From Rhizobium redzepovicii (GTDB lineage: Bacteria; Pseudomonadota; Alphaproteobacteria; Rhizobiales; Rhizobiaceae): a stretch of 64,000 nucleotides of DNA. The notes beneath the pieces are model-generated. The model saw nothing but the letters and a program-made list of their open reading frames with translations, had not been told where the DNA came from and ran no database searches. This document shows, one piece after another, positions 9,751 to 19,027 of the stretch. The translations under genes were made by a program, and so were the position numbers. Position 1 is the stretch's first letter. Every line of letters starts with the position of its first letter. The stretch spans positions 451,903 to 515,902 of the forward strand of contig NZ_JAILYH010000002.1 of NCBI RefSeq assembly GCF_019793435.1, read 5' to 3'.

Positions 9751-11112
9751 ATGGATATCATCAATCGAAACACCGGCTCCCGCTCGGACCTGAGACCAGC
9801 CGCCCTCGCCATTCTCTGCCTCGGCGTGATCGTGGCGCAGGTCGACACATCGGTTGTCAATCTGGCGGTCCAGCCGATAGGCCTCGACCTCAAGGCGTCG
9901 GTGACGCAATTGCAGTGGGTCGTCGACGCTTATAATCTCGTTTACGCAGCACTCCTCATCAGCGGCGGCCTGTTTGCCGATCTCTACGGTCGGCGCCGGA
10001 TGTTCGTGATCGGCTGTGCGGTTTTTGCCCTGGCGAGCCTCGTCTGCGCCTTTGCCCCGAGCATCGCAATGCTGATCGGGGCCAGGGCCTTGACCGGTCT
10101 CGGCTCCGCCCTCCTGCTGCCGGCGTCGCTTTCACTGATCCGGGTCATCTACCGGGATGAGAAGCTCCGTGCGCGCGTGCTCGGAATCTGGGCCGGCTGC
10201 AATGGGATGTCGCTTGCGATCGGCCCCACCCTCGGCGGCTTTCTGATCCGCGGTTTCGGCTGGCGATCCGTTTTCTTCGTGGTCATCCCGATCGCGCTGA
10301 TCGCGGCGGCGAGCGCGTGGCTTTTCATTCCGGAAAGCGCCGATCGGCAGGGCAGATCCTTCGACCTGCCGGGTCAGTTGCTGGGGATCGCATCCCTCAC
10401 CGCCCTTACCCTCACCGCGATTGAATCATCGCATCTGCCGCCGCTGTGGACGGCGCTCCTGGCAATCGCCGGCGCGGCTCTCCTGCTGCTCTTCGTCATG
10501 GTGGAGAAGCGCCTGGAACAGACGGCCCTCGTTCCGATGTCGATGTTCCAGGACAGCCAATTCCGCGGGGCGATGGCCGGAACGGCGGCGATGACCTTCG
10601 GCATGTATGGCACGCTGTTTCTCTTTCCACTGGTCTCCCTCAGCCTCGGCCGCCTGGCCTCCTTTGAAGCAGGACTATCGCTGCTGCCGATGGCCCTCAG
10701 CTTCATCGCGATCTCCCCCTTCTCCGGCACGATCTCGGAGCGCCTTGGGAAAAAACGCACCATATCGGCAGGGCTGGCGCTGATGGGTTTGGGCAATCTC
10801 CTGCTCGGCGCATCCTTCCTGGCCGACTGGTTCGTTGCCGAAGAGATCGGGCTGCTGTTGACCGGCGTCGGCATGGGAATGGCGACGGGCCCCCTAACCG
10901 CGGTCGCGGTTTCAACCGTCACCGCCGATCGTTCCGGCACGGCGAGCGCCCTGATAAACGTTGCCCGCATGGTGGGCGCGACGATAGGCGTCGCCCTGCT
11001 CGGGGCGATCTTCGCCTTCCTCGGAGAAGCCGAAACCGGCTTCATCGTCGCGATGTCTGCAGGCGGCAGCGTGCAGTTGCTCGGGAGCATCCTTGCCTGG
11101 CGCTCACTCTGA
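9751..11112 (+). CDS. MFS drug/metabolite exporter, DHA2 (EmrB/QacA) type
   Basis: A 453-residue multi-spanning inner-membrane transporter. The first transmembrane helix holds the DHA2-typical QVDTSVVNLAVQ (the D-x-x-V-V-N-V-A-L-P motif variant), followed by WVVDAYNLVYAALL, motif A in loop 2-3 (GGLFADLYGRRRMF) and a motif-C-like GPTLGGFLI. Length is slightly short for a 14-helix DHA2 protein. ATG at 9751 follows GAAAGGTAG. DHA2 proteins are proton antiporters exporting drugs or metabolites; the substrate is unknown. No regulator is adjacent, although the bases upstream of the start carry a partial palindrome around TTCGATCGGTTTCGAA. Confidence 0.88.
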   Translation: MDIINRNTGSRSDLRPAALAILCLGVIVAQVDTSVVNLAVQPIGLDLKASVTQLQWVVDAYNLVYAALLISGGLFADLYGRRRMFVIGCAVFALASLVCAFAPSIAMLIGARALTGLGSALLLPASLSLIRVIYRDEKLRARVLGIWAGCNGMSLAIGPTLGGFLIRGFGWRSVFFVVIPIALIAAASAWLFIPESADRQGRSFDLPGQLLGIASLTALTLTAIESSHLPPLWTALLAIAGAALLLLFVMVEKRLEQTALVPMSMFQDSQFRGAMAGTAAMTFGMYGTLFLFPLVSLSLGRLASFEAGLSLLPMALSFIAISPFSGTISERLGKKRTISAGLALMGLGNLLLGASFLADWFVAEEIGLLLTGVGMGMATGPLTAVAVSTVTADRSGTASALINVARMVGATIGVALLGAIFAFLGEAETGFIVAMSAGGSVQLLGSILAWRSL

Positions 11113-11283
11113 ACGCGCGATTGGGCGACTGCTGCGAAGGCGTCGTGACACGAGCCGCGGGAGAGGCTATAGGCGTTGTCGACCTGGGGGCAGCTCCAGG
11201 CGCCATATCAAATTATCAAGCGCCGGCACCCGGTCCTTCCGCCGGCGATCCAGCGACTGTCTATCGTATAGAGGTGCATCTCC

Positions 11284-12546
11284 ATGCCGATGGGTTCCGA
11301 GCATCCGCTGCGCAGGGAGCTTCACAACGAGTTGCATGCCCGGCCGTCGCTTTATTTCGATGGCGACACCGATGTCTGGCATGTCGCTATCATCGGCGAG
11401 AATGGCCCTCCTTCGCTGCCCGGTTCCCTGCCGGGATTGGAAGATGTCACCACGACGGGCGAGGGCAATCACGGCATCGGCCGCGTCGGCGACGGCCGAC
11501 TGAAATGGGAAGCCCATACCGAGTTCCTCACCCTCACCTTCGTGGTGCCGGCATCGGCCGAACCCGGCAGCAACCCGCCGGAAGCTTTTCGGGCCTGCTG
11601 CGGCCAGATTGGCGGAAAGGTCATCGCGGCCGTGCGCGTGCTGGTGCGTGACGAGAAGGACGGGCGCATCCTGGAAAAACCCAAACTCGACTATGTCGCT
11701 TCGCGGGTCGGCGGCGGCGACGCCGAGGTGCATTCGAACTTTCGGCTGACCGACAGCGGATTCCTCGAGTTCCTGTTCTTCAACCGCAACCTCAACGCCT
11801 ATCGGACCGGCCGCATGGTCCGGCGTTTCCTGGAAATCGAGACATATCGGATGATGGCGCTGCTGGCGTTGCCGATGGCGCGCGAGACCGTGTCGAAGCT
11901 TTCCGCATTTGACCAGCGCCTCGATCTCCTGATCGTCCATATGCAGAGCGCCGTCAAAGTCGACAAGGCGCTGCTGTCCGAGGTGACGAGGCTCTCTTCC
12001 GATGTGCTCAACTTCTCGGCACTCGCCCGCCACCGCTTCGGCGCGACAAAAGCCTATGCCGAGATCGTGGCGAGCAGGCTGTCGGAGCTTCGAGAAGAGC
12101 GGGTCGAGCAAAGACAAAGGCTCGGTACGTTCATCGACCGACGCTTCCAACCGGCTGTCCGCTCGGTCTATGCGGCAGAACGGCGCCTCGACGAGCTGGC
12201 CGAACGCGTCAGCCTGGCCGGAGACCTTCTCAGAACCACCGTGCAGGTTCAGCTCGAGGATCAGAATGCCTCACTGCTGACCTCAATGGAAGAGCGGGCG
12301 CGCATCCAGGTGCATATCCAGCAGGCGGTCGAAGGCTTTTCGGTCATCGCCATCACCTATTATACCGTCGGCCTGGTGAAGATCTGCCTCGAAAGCATTT
12401 CCGCACTGGGCGTCGATCCGCACGTGGCAAAACTCGCTGTTCTCGGCGCCATCCCGCTCGTGCTCTTCGCCGTCTGGACCGCGGTCCGTCACGTGCGCCG
12501 AAGCATCGCCGGCGTGCCGCACGGCCCCACATCCGAAAGCCACTGA
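11284..12546 (+). CDS. DUF3422 family membrane-anchored protein
   Basis: A 420-residue protein with the DUF3422 start signature HPLRRELHNELHARPSL near residues 7-23. The middle is long and helical with probable coiled-coil stretches (residues about 200-330, rich in L, E and R), and two hydrophobic segments near residues 350-400 (FSVIAITYYTVGLVKICLES and LAVLGAIPLVLFAVWTAV) suggest a C-terminal membrane anchor. The biochemical role of the family is not established. It follows the MFS gene by 171 bases of sequence in which I see no gene, so cotranscription is possible but unproven. Confidence 0.85.
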   Translation: MPMGSEHPLRRELHNELHARPSLYFDGDTDVWHVAIIGENGPPSLPGSLPGLEDVTTTGEGNHGIGRVGDGRLKWEAHTEFLTLTFVVPASAEPGSNPPEAFRACCGQIGGKVIAAVRVLVRDEKDGRILEKPKLDYVASRVGGGDAEVHSNFRLTDSGFLEFLFFNRNLNAYRTGRMVRRFLEIETYRMMALLALPMARETVSKLSAFDQRLDLLIVHMQSAVKVDKALLSEVTRLSSDVLNFSALARHRFGATKAYAEIVASRLSELREERVEQRQRLGTFIDRRFQPAVRSVYAAERRLDELAERVSLAGDLLRTTVQVQLEDQNASLLTSMEERARIQVHIQQAVEGFSVIAITYYTVGLVKICLESISALGVDPHVAKLAVLGAIPLVLFAVWTAVRHVRRSIAGVPHGPTSESH

Positions 12547-12552
12547 CGGGGT

Positions 12553-12590
12553 CACCGCCGCCCTTTCGGAGCGGCGGTGTTCTATTAACC
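12553..12590 (+). terminator. Terminator hairpin between convergent genes
   Basis: CACCGCCGC (12553-12561) pairs with GCGGCGGTG (12571-12579), followed by GTTCTATT. It lies between the convergent DUF3422 and chemoreceptor genes and may serve both. Confidence 0.75.
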
Positions 12591-12604
12591 GCTCCGACAG
12601 ATCG

Positions 12605-14752
12605 TCACGATGCCATTGCGCAGGGGCGATGGTCTCGTGCCCGACCGCTGCCCGTCTTGAACCGCCGCAACAGATCAGCAAGACTTTCGGTTTCCTGCGT
12701 CAGACTCTGGGCCGCCGCCGTGGTTTCTTCGACCATCGCGGCGTTCTGCTGGGTCACCTTGTCCATCTGGTCGCCGGCGGCCGAGACTTCGCGCAGGCTC
12801 GTTGCCTGTTCGCGGGCAGCAACGGCGATCTCGGCGACGGTCGCATTCATGGCGGTAACCTGCTCGACGATCTGTTCCAGCGAGAGACCGGATTCGCCGA
12901 CCAGTTGAACACCGGTCTTGACTTGCGCGGAGGAGGTGGAAATCAGTTGCTTGATCTCCCGCGCCGCATTGGCGGAGCGCTGGGCGAGCTCGCGGACTTC
13001 CTGGGCGACGACGGCAAAGCCCTTGCCCGCCTCACCGGCGCGCGCCGCTTCGACGCCGGCATTCAGCGCCAAGAGGTTGGTCTGGAAGGCGATCTCGTCG
13101 ATGACGCTGATGATGTTGCCGATCTTCGACGACGAATTTTGAATTTCCGTCATCGCGTCGATAGCCCGGGCGACGATTTCGCCGCCCTTTTCGGCATTGG
13201 TGCGGGCCGTCGCAACGACGGCCTGGGCGCGGCCTGCGCCCTCTGCCGTGCCGTTGACGCCGCGGGTCACGTCGCCGAGTGCTGCGACCGTTTCTTCCAA
13301 CGAGGCTGCCTGCTGCTCGGTGCGGCGGGCGAGATCGTTGGAGGCGGTGGAGATTTCCGACAGACCGGAGCGGATGGTGGCGACCGCGCGAATGACAGAG
13401 TCGACCGCTTCCTCGAGGCTTGCGACCGAATTGTTGAAATGATCGCGGATCCTGACGTAGCGATGGTCGACTTCGCCGACGCGAACGGTGAGATCACCCT
13501 TCGACAACGCGTCGAGACCGACGGAAATCTGGCGGAAGGCATGTTCCATCACTTGCGCATCGGACAGCCGCTCGGCTTCCTGGCGCAGCCGCTCTTCTTC
13601 GGCGGCGAGGCGAGCTCGCTCGGCATTGGCTTCGGCGATCAGCTTGGCGCGGCCCGTCTCCTGGAAAACCTTCAGCGAACGCGCCATGGCGCCGAGTTCG
13701 TGGCGGTGCTCGACGCCCGTTATCGCGATCCCTTCCTCGCCGCGAGCAAGCTGCTCCATGGACTGGGCCATCTTGCGCACCGCAGAGGAAATCAGCAGGC
13801 CGACGAAATAGGAAAGCACGAGGCCGATGACGATCAGCAGCCCGCTGATGACGAGCGTCGTGCTGGTCGCGGAGGCGACCGTCGCCTCCACGGAACCATC
13901 AAGGGCCTTCTGGGCACCTGTCACGGTCGCCTGCAAATCCGTGAATTCGCCTGATATTTTCGGCGCGAGCACGCCAAGCTGCGTCTGGCGGATATTGCCG
14001 GAGGCCTGCAGCACCTCCTTCATGTCGCCGAGACGGGCGGTGTAGTTCTGCATGAGCTGCCCGGCACCCATCAGGCGCTTCTTCTGCAGCTCATTCTTCG
14101 CAGCCTTGGCGGCGGCGTCATTGAGCGCCACGGCTTCGGCGAGAGCCGCCTGCGCCGTGTCGTAAGCCGCGAAATCGTTGGAATGCACGAAGCGTTCAGA
14201 GAAATAGAGACTGCGGTTCAAGGCCTCCAGCGTCGCCGCCGTCATCTGCAGCAGCGTCACGTCGTTCTGGCGCCAGGCGCTGCGCACGACGTCGTTGAGC
14301 GCGATACTGGTCCAGGGGCCGAATTCGGTGACCTTGGAGATCAACATGTCGCGCCGAGCCTGCAAGGAAACGATCTGTTCGAAGGCCTTGCCGTAGGCGG
14401 CAATATCCTGGCGGATTTCTGCAAGCCCCGACTGCAGGTCCTTGTTGCCGGCAAAACGCGGGTCGTCCGCCTCGAAGGCCTTCACGCCGGCGCGGAAACT
14501 GTCGACGACAGCCTGCGTCGGGGTCGAACGGAAAGCCTCCGCCGACATCTGGATCTCGTGCAACTGGTCGCTGTAGTCGGAGATAGCCAGACTCTGGCCG
14601 GCCGTGACACGATAGGAAGCGAAGATCGCGGCAAGCCCGTTCATGCCGGAGATCGCGCTGACGGTGAGCAGGCTCATCAGCAGGATCAACGGCACGAAGC
14701 CTGCGGTGATCTGCGCGCGAATGCCGAATTTATTCCAGAAATGCAACATCAT
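12605..14752 (-). CDS. Methyl-accepting chemotaxis protein with dual HAMP
   Basis: A 715-residue transmembrane chemoreceptor. Transmembrane helix 1 is about residues 14-36 and helix 2 about 298-323, enclosing a roughly 260-residue all-helical periplasmic domain similar in size to helical bimodular (HBM) sensors. A HAMP domain follows (about 324-375) and a second HAMP-like unit near 405-460 ([20 protein letters not shown]). The signalling hairpin tip is at about 551-575 ([16 protein letters not shown], then VEAARAGE). No CheR-binding pentapeptide is seen at the C-terminus. Two ATGs (14752 and 14749) are adjacent. It starts 13 bases downstream of a sugar-binding protein gene with no permease or ATPase, so it probably reads that protein's ligand-bound state. 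Confidence 0.92.
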   Translation of the reverse strand: MMLHFWNKFGIRAQITAGFVPLILLMSLLTVSAISGMNGLAAIFASYRVTAGQSLAISDYSDQLHEIQMSAEAFRSTPTQAVVDSFRAGVKAFEADDPRFAGNKDLQSGLAEIRQDIAAYGKAFEQIVSLQARRDMLISKVTEFGPWTSIALNDVVRSAWRQNDVTLLQMTAATLEALNRSLYFSERFVHSNDFAAYDTAQAALAEAVALNDAAAKAAKNELQKKRLMGAGQLMQNYTARLGDMKEVLQASGNIRQTQLGVLAPKISGEFTDLQATVTGAQKALDGSVEATVASATSTTLVISGLLIVIGLVLSYFVGLLISSAVRKMAQSMEQLARGEEGIAITGVEHRHELGAMARSLKVFQETGRAKLIAEANAERARLAAEEERLRQEAERLSDAQVMEHAFRQISVGLDALSKGDLTVRVGEVDHRYVRIRDHFNNSVASLEEAVDSVIRAVATIRSGLSEISTASNDLARRTEQQAASLEETVAALGDVTRGVNGTAEGAGRAQAVVATARTNAEKGGEIVARAIDAMTEIQNSSSKIGNIISVIDEIAFQTNLLALNAGVEAARAGEAGKGFAVVAQEVRELAQRSANAAREIKQLISTSSAQVKTGVQLVGESGLSLEQIVEQVTAMNATVAEIAVAAREQATSLREVSAAGDQMDKVTQQNAAMVEETTAAAQSLTQETESLADLLRRFKTGSGRARDHRPCAMAS

Positions 14753-14765
14753 AGGCCTCTTATGC

Positions 14766-15695
14766 TCACTGGCTCTTCGGCAGGTATTGGGCTATTTTCT
14801 CGGGTGTGACGAGTTCGAAGGGGACGTTGTTTTCGCGAGGCACCTTCTCCTTGTTGACGAGCTTCACGGCAGCGTCGACGGCCGCCGCCCCCTGCCCGAC
14901 CGCACTCTGGAGAATGGTGACGTCGAGATCCCCGGCCACCATGGCGGCAAGCGCATCGTCGGTAGCATCGACGCCGGCGACGACGACGTCCTTCATCGGG
15001 ATATTGGCCTTCTTCATGGCGCGGATCGCACCGAGCGCCATCTCGTCATTGTTGGCGATAACAGCATCGAACTTGACGCCGGCCGCCAGCCATTCCTGCA
15101 TTTGCTGATCGGCATAATCGCGCGACCAATAGGCCGCTTGCTGCTCGACGATCTCAAGGCCTTTGCATTCCGGCGTCGCGATGACATCGGCGATGTCCTG
15201 GGTGCGGGTGCGGGCGGCCACATGGAAGACCTCCCCCATCAGCACGACGACACGGCCCTTGCCCTTGAGCAGAGAGCACACTTGCTTTGTCTCCAGCGTA
15301 CCGGAGTCTTTCTCATCGGAGGCGACAACGACCTGATTGTCCGGCAAGTCCGAGAGATTGGAGGGCGTCGTGTTGATGTAGATCAGGGGAATGCCGGCAT
15401 CCGCTGCGATCTTGGTCATTTGCGGTCCGAAATCGCCATCAGACAGCATCATGATAATGGCATCGACCTTGTCGGCAACGAACTGCTGAACCTGCTTCTT
15501 CTGAAGTTCGTTGTCGCCCTCGGCATTCGCGGTGACGAGCTTGAGGCCTGATATCGTCTTCCCGTGCGAGACGACGCCGTTCAGAAGCATCTCTCTGAAT
15601 TTATCGAGATTGGTCATCGAAACCCCGATCGTCTGTGCATTGGCAACAGAGACCGATATCGCCAAGGCGATGGATGCAAGCGTGGCCGTTTTCAT
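14766..15695 (-). CDS. Periplasmic sugar-binding protein (RbsB/rhizopine-binding type), orphan
   Basis: A 309-residue type I periplasmic-binding-fold protein with signal peptide [20 protein letters not shown]. It shows the Peripla_BP_4 pattern: N-lobe [20 protein letters not shown], the segment [20 protein letters not shown], hinge and ligand region [20 protein letters not shown], then [13 protein letters not shown]. Similar rhizobial proteins are often called ribose-, inositol- or rhizopine (MocB)-binding, but the ligand cannot be assigned here. The usual ATPase and permease are absent: the downstream gene is the chemoreceptor, and upstream lies the 3' end of an unrelated importer operon. 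The promoter must lie in 15696-15889, an AT-rich stretch with an imperfect CTTTTCGT/ACGAAAG inverted repeat at 15754-15774. Confidence 0.87.
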   Translation of the reverse strand: MKTATLASIALAISVSVANAQTIGVSMTNLDKFREMLLNGVVSHGKTISGLKLVTANAEGDNELQKKQVQQFVADKVDAIIMMLSDGDFGPQMTKIAADAGIPLIYINTTPSNLSDLPDNQVVVASDEKDSGTLETKQVCSLLKGKGRVVVLMGEVFHVAARTRTQDIADVIATPECKGLEIVEQQAAYWSRDYADQQMQEWLAAGVKFDAVIANNDEMALGAIRAMKKANIPMKDVVVAGVDATDDALAAMVAGDLDVTILQSAVGQGAAAVDAAVKLVNKEKVPRENNVPFELVTPEKIAQYLPKSQ

Positions 15696-15889
15696 GAATT
15701 CCCCTACGCAATTCGGATGTGAATGCGTTATTTCAAATCTTGGTTAAATTTTACTTTTCGTGAGGAAACGAAAGTTAAGAACGGGGATAGGATATTGTGG
15801 CGCGGAAGCGCCTTCTTCGGCGGCGAGCAACCGACCTTGACAGGCTTCGTCTCGAACTTCGCGCGATGCACATAAATCTCTGTTTTTTA
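15696..15889. other. Intergenic region with promoter of the binding-protein/chemoreceptor pair
   Basis: These 194 bases separate two leftward units. No gene is seen. An AT-rich part (15720-15785) with an inverted repeat CTTTTCGT/ACGAAAG probably holds the promoter of the binding-protein gene. A short GGCGC/GCGCC hairpin near 15798 may belong to the end of the fucosidase operon. Confidence 0.45.
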
Positions 15890-16774
15890 CTATCTTCCGC
15901 CGAAGCCGGAGCTGACGGTGATGCCCCTATAGATCACCCTTTGCAGCACGATGGCCAGGACCACGCCCGGCAGCATAGAGATCGTCGCGCCGGCCATGAT
16001 ATAGTTCCACGCCGTGCCCTGCTGGGTCTGAAACAATGTGAGCCCGAGCGGCAGTGTGGCTTTTTCCACCCCGCTGGTAGCGATCAGCGGCCACAGGAAA
16101 CTCTTCCACTGGGCGATGAAGGTGAAGAGCGACAAAAGGCCGATTGCCGGCATGGCGAGCGGCACGATGACGGTGACGAGAATGCGCAGGCGCGAGGCAC
16201 CGTCCATCATCGCGGCCTCGTCGAGATCCTTAGGAATGCCGAGGATGAACTGTCGCAGCAGAAACGTGCCAAAGGACGAGAAGGCGACCGGCAGGATCAT
16301 GCCATGATAGGTGTTGATCCAGCCGAGCTTGCTGACCAGGAGGAAAAGCGGGATCACCAGCATCACCTGCGGGATCATCAGCGTGCTGAGATAGGTAAGC
16401 AGCAGCCCCTCACGGCCGGGAAACCGCAGCCGCGCGAAGGCGTAGGCGGAAAGGCACGATACCGCGATCACGATCGCCGTGACGCCGCAGGCGACCACCA
16501 GGGAATTCAGCAGGAAGGTGCCGAATGGCAGAGCCACCAGGGCCTCGACGAATGTGCCCCAATGATATTCCTCGGGGAAGATGCGAACCGGCACGGCCAT
16601 TACCTCGGCATTCGAGCGCACCGCGTTCGACACCATCCAGAAGAAGGGGAAGAGGAAAAGCAGCGCGATCAGTGAAAGGCCGGCATAACTGAAGAAGGTG
16701 CCGATGCGCCGCAGGAGACGATGCCGACCCGCGGAGACGGAATACGGATGCCGTGAGGTCGGGTCAGTCGTCAT
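15890..16774 (-). CDS. ABC sugar transporter permease, MalG type (fucosidase operon)
   Basis: A 294-residue inner-membrane permease. The protein has an N-terminal membrane helix (SYAGLSLIALLFLFPFFWMV), further helices in the binding-protein-dependent transport domain, and a MalG-type EAA loop (DLDEAAMMDGASRLRILVTV) near residues 185-205. Its start overlaps the end of the MalF-type gene by 11 bases. It is the last gene of the operon, and no ATPase follows; the next gene downstream begins a separate unit. Substrate inferred as a fucosylated oligosaccharide from the linked GH29 gene. Confidence 0.9.
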   Translation of the reverse strand: MTTDPTSRHPYSVSAGRHRLLRRIGTFFSYAGLSLIALLFLFPFFWMVSNAVRSNAEVMAVPVRIFPEEYHWGTFVEALVALPFGTFLLNSLVVACGVTAIVIAVSCLSAYAFARLRFPGREGLLLTYLSTLMIPQVMLVIPLFLLVSKLGWINTYHGMILPVAFSSFGTFLLRQFILGIPKDLDEAAMMDGASRLRILVTVIVPLAMPAIGLLSLFTFIAQWKSFLWPLIATSGVEKATLPLGLTLFQTQQGTAWNYIMAGATISMLPGVVLAIVLQRVIYRGITVSSGFGGR

Positions 16775-17690
16775 AATGCACCCATTTGCGCTGCATGTGG
16801 AACTGCAGGATGGTGAGCGCCATGATCATGACGAACATCACCCAGGCGAGAGCGGAGGCATAGCCCATCTGGAAATTGGTGAAGCCCTTCTGGTAGATGG
16901 CAAAGCCGAGGGTTGCCGTCGCCGAGCCCGGGCCGCCGCGCGTCATTGCAAAGATTTCGTCGAAGACCTGCAGCGAGGTGATCGCCGTCATCACGGTGGC
17001 GAAGAAGACGGTGGGCGAGATCAGCGGCAGACGGATGCGCCAGAAGCGCTGCCAGGCATTGGCGCCGTCGATCGTCGCCGCTTCGAGATAGTGTTTCGGC
17101 ACCAGATCGAGGGCGGCGTTGAACATCACGACATTATAGCCGACATTGGCCCAGAGCGTGACGATCACGACCGCCTGCATCGCCCAGGTCGGGTTCAGCA
17201 GGAAATTCGGCAGGCCGAGGCCGAGCGAACGGATGACGGTGTCGGCCAGTCCATCCGGCGTGAAGATCAGCAGCCACACCACCGAAGCGGCAATCGTCGG
17301 CGTGAAGGTCGGCAGAAAGAAGATCACCCGGAAGATCGCCTTGCCGCGCTTCAGGCTGGATATCCAAACCGCCAGCAGCAGCGAGACGATGATGTTCACC
17401 GCCAGATATTCGACGGCGAAAAACAGCGTGTTTCTGAGGATGGTGTAGAAGGCCGGATCGACGGTGAAGAGCTTGATATAATTCTGAAGACCGACGAAGG
17501 ACGGCGTCGAGATTAGCTGCCAGTTTGTGAAGGAGAGCGCCAGCGACGCCAGGATCGGCAGGGCCATGAAGATCATGAAGCCGAGAAAACTCGGCAGCAG
17601 GAACAGCATGGCCGTCTGCGTCTCAGGCTTCAGAAAGCGCTGCGGCCGACCAGGCTGCAGGGTCATTTCGGCAACGGCGCTTTCCGACAT
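16764..17690 (-). CDS. ABC sugar transporter permease, MalF type (fucosidase operon)
   Basis: About 308 residues. The frame extends upstream, but ATG at 17690 (MSESAVAEMTL) has GGAGGAAG 3-10 bases before it and is preferred over the upstream in-frame ATG that lies inside that site. Helices start near residue 26 (TAMLFLLPSFLGFMIFMALP); the EAA loop is HYLEAATIDGANAWQRFWRI. Spacing to the binding-protein gene is about 67 bases. It forms the translocation pore with the MalG-type protein. Assignment to the MalF/UgpA family is firm. Confidence 0.9.
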   Translation of the reverse strand: MSESAVAEMTLQPGRPQRFLKPETQTAMLFLLPSFLGFMIFMALPILASLALSFTNWQLISTPSFVGLQNYIKLFTVDPAFYTILRNTLFFAVEYLAVNIIVSLLLAVWISSLKRGKAIFRVIFFLPTFTPTIAASVVWLLIFTPDGLADTVIRSLGLGLPNFLLNPTWAMQAVVIVTLWANVGYNVVMFNAALDLVPKHYLEAATIDGANAWQRFWRIRLPLISPTVFFATVMTAITSLQVFDEIFAMTRGGPGSATATLGFAIYQKGFTNFQMGYASALAWVMFVMIMALTILQFHMQRKWVHYDD

Positions 17691-17757
17691 GTCTTCCTCC
17701 ATGCGCGGCAATTCCTGCCGCGGCGGGCGCCTGCGCATCCTTTCGGACGCATAGGCT

Positions 17758-18978
17758 CTATTGCTGCGCGAGGCTCTGGATCGACTCCATCGTCTGCTTG
17801 GCGTCGGCGCTGCCGCCGAAGGCCGGCGGGAAATACTGGTTGAACAGATTTTCGACCGCCGCCCAGTTGTTGGTGATCACGTAGGGCACGGAATGCGCCA
17901 GAGAATAGTCGATGGCCTCGCCGCCATTGGTGATGTCCTTGGCGGCCACCTTGTACCAGGAGGATTGCGACGCCGCACGCGCCGGCAGCGCACGCCCCTG
18001 TTCGGCAAGATACTGCAGGGCCTCGGGACTGGTCAGCACCTGGATCGCCTTCCAGGCCGCATCCTTGTTCTTGCTCGTCGTGGCGATGCCGAAACCGGAG
18101 CCCGCCGTGACGGCGGTAAGCTCGCCGTCTCCGCGCGGGAGAGAGGTGGAACCAATTTTGAACTTAACCTTGTCCTTCATGCCGATGATCGACCATGGAC
18201 CGTCGACATACATGGCGACATTGCCCGAATAGAACCGGCCTTGGATGACCGTGCCGGCATCGGCGCTCGATGGCACCAGCGGCGCCACCTTGTCCTTGGC
18301 GGCAAAGCCGATCACCCTCTCGGCCGCGGCAACGGCGCTCGGATTGGTGAGGTCGAGCTCTCCCGCGTCGTTGACATATTTATCGCCCCAGGCAGCCGCC
18401 AGGACCGAATAGTTGGTCGGGGTGATACCGAAGCCGTATTTACCGTCCTTGGTCAGCTTCTTGGCGGCATCGGTGAATTCGGCAAGCGTCCAGCCCGGTT
18501 TCGGCAGCGGAACGCCGGCGGCTTCGAGCGCGTCCTGGTTATAATAGATGACCCACGGACCGACGTCGTAAGGCAGGCCGTAAAGCTGCTTGTCGACGGA
18601 CATGCCGCCGATGATCGAGGGGGTGAAAGCGCCGACATCGAATTTGTCGGCGGCGATCCGATCATTCAGGGGCTCAAGCAGCGAATAAAAATTCGGCATG
18701 CGCAGCGACTGCATGGAAACGATGTCGGCAAGCTGTCCCGACGCCGCCAGCACCGGCAGCCTCGTCCAGTAATCGACCCAGCCGGTCGTCGTCAGCGTCA
18801 CCTTGATATCGGGATACTTGGCGGTGACCATCTCGGCCAGGTGCTGCCAGCCCTTGGTGTCGGCATCGGAACCGGTCCACATCTGCCAGGTCAGGTTGAC
18901 CTGTTCGGCCGATGCGGCTGTGGCAAAAAGACTGCCGCCGATTGTGGCAAGCAAAAGCGCTTTCTTCAGAACCTTCAT
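17758..18978 (-). CDS. Extracellular sugar-binding protein (fucosidase operon)
   Basis: A family 1 solute-binding protein of about 406 residues. ATG at 18978 gives a clean signal peptide, MKVLKKALLLATIGGSLFAT with cleavage after ASA, and is preceded by GGGAGGAGAAACC, the same site as in front of the fucosidase gene. The mature protein starts EQVNLTWQMWTGSDADTKGW and contains GLPYDVGPWVIYYNQDALEA and MYVDGPWSIIGM, typical of MalE-like proteins. It sits between the GH29 gene and the permeases, so it is the recognition subunit of the importer. The ligand is probably a fucose-containing oligosaccharide, inferred from the operon. Confidence 0.9.
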   Translation of the reverse strand: MKVLKKALLLATIGGSLFATAASAEQVNLTWQMWTGSDADTKGWQHLAEMVTAKYPDIKVTLTTTGWVDYWTRLPVLAASGQLADIVSMQSLRMPNFYSLLEPLNDRIAADKFDVGAFTPSIIGGMSVDKQLYGLPYDVGPWVIYYNQDALEAAGVPLPKPGWTLAEFTDAAKKLTKDGKYGFGITPTNYSVLAAAWGDKYVNDAGELDLTNPSAVAAAERVIGFAAKDKVAPLVPSSADAGTVIQGRFYSGNVAMYVDGPWSIIGMKDKVKFKIGSTSLPRGDGELTAVTAGSGFGIATTSKNKDAAWKAIQVLTSPEALQYLAEQGRALPARAASQSSWYKVAAKDITNGGEAIDYSLAHSVPYVITNNWAAVENLFNQYFPPAFGGSADAKQTMESIQSLAQQ

Positions 18979-19027
18979 GGGTTTCTCCTCCCTCCATGAC
19001 GCAATGAACACGCGGATGCGACCGAGT

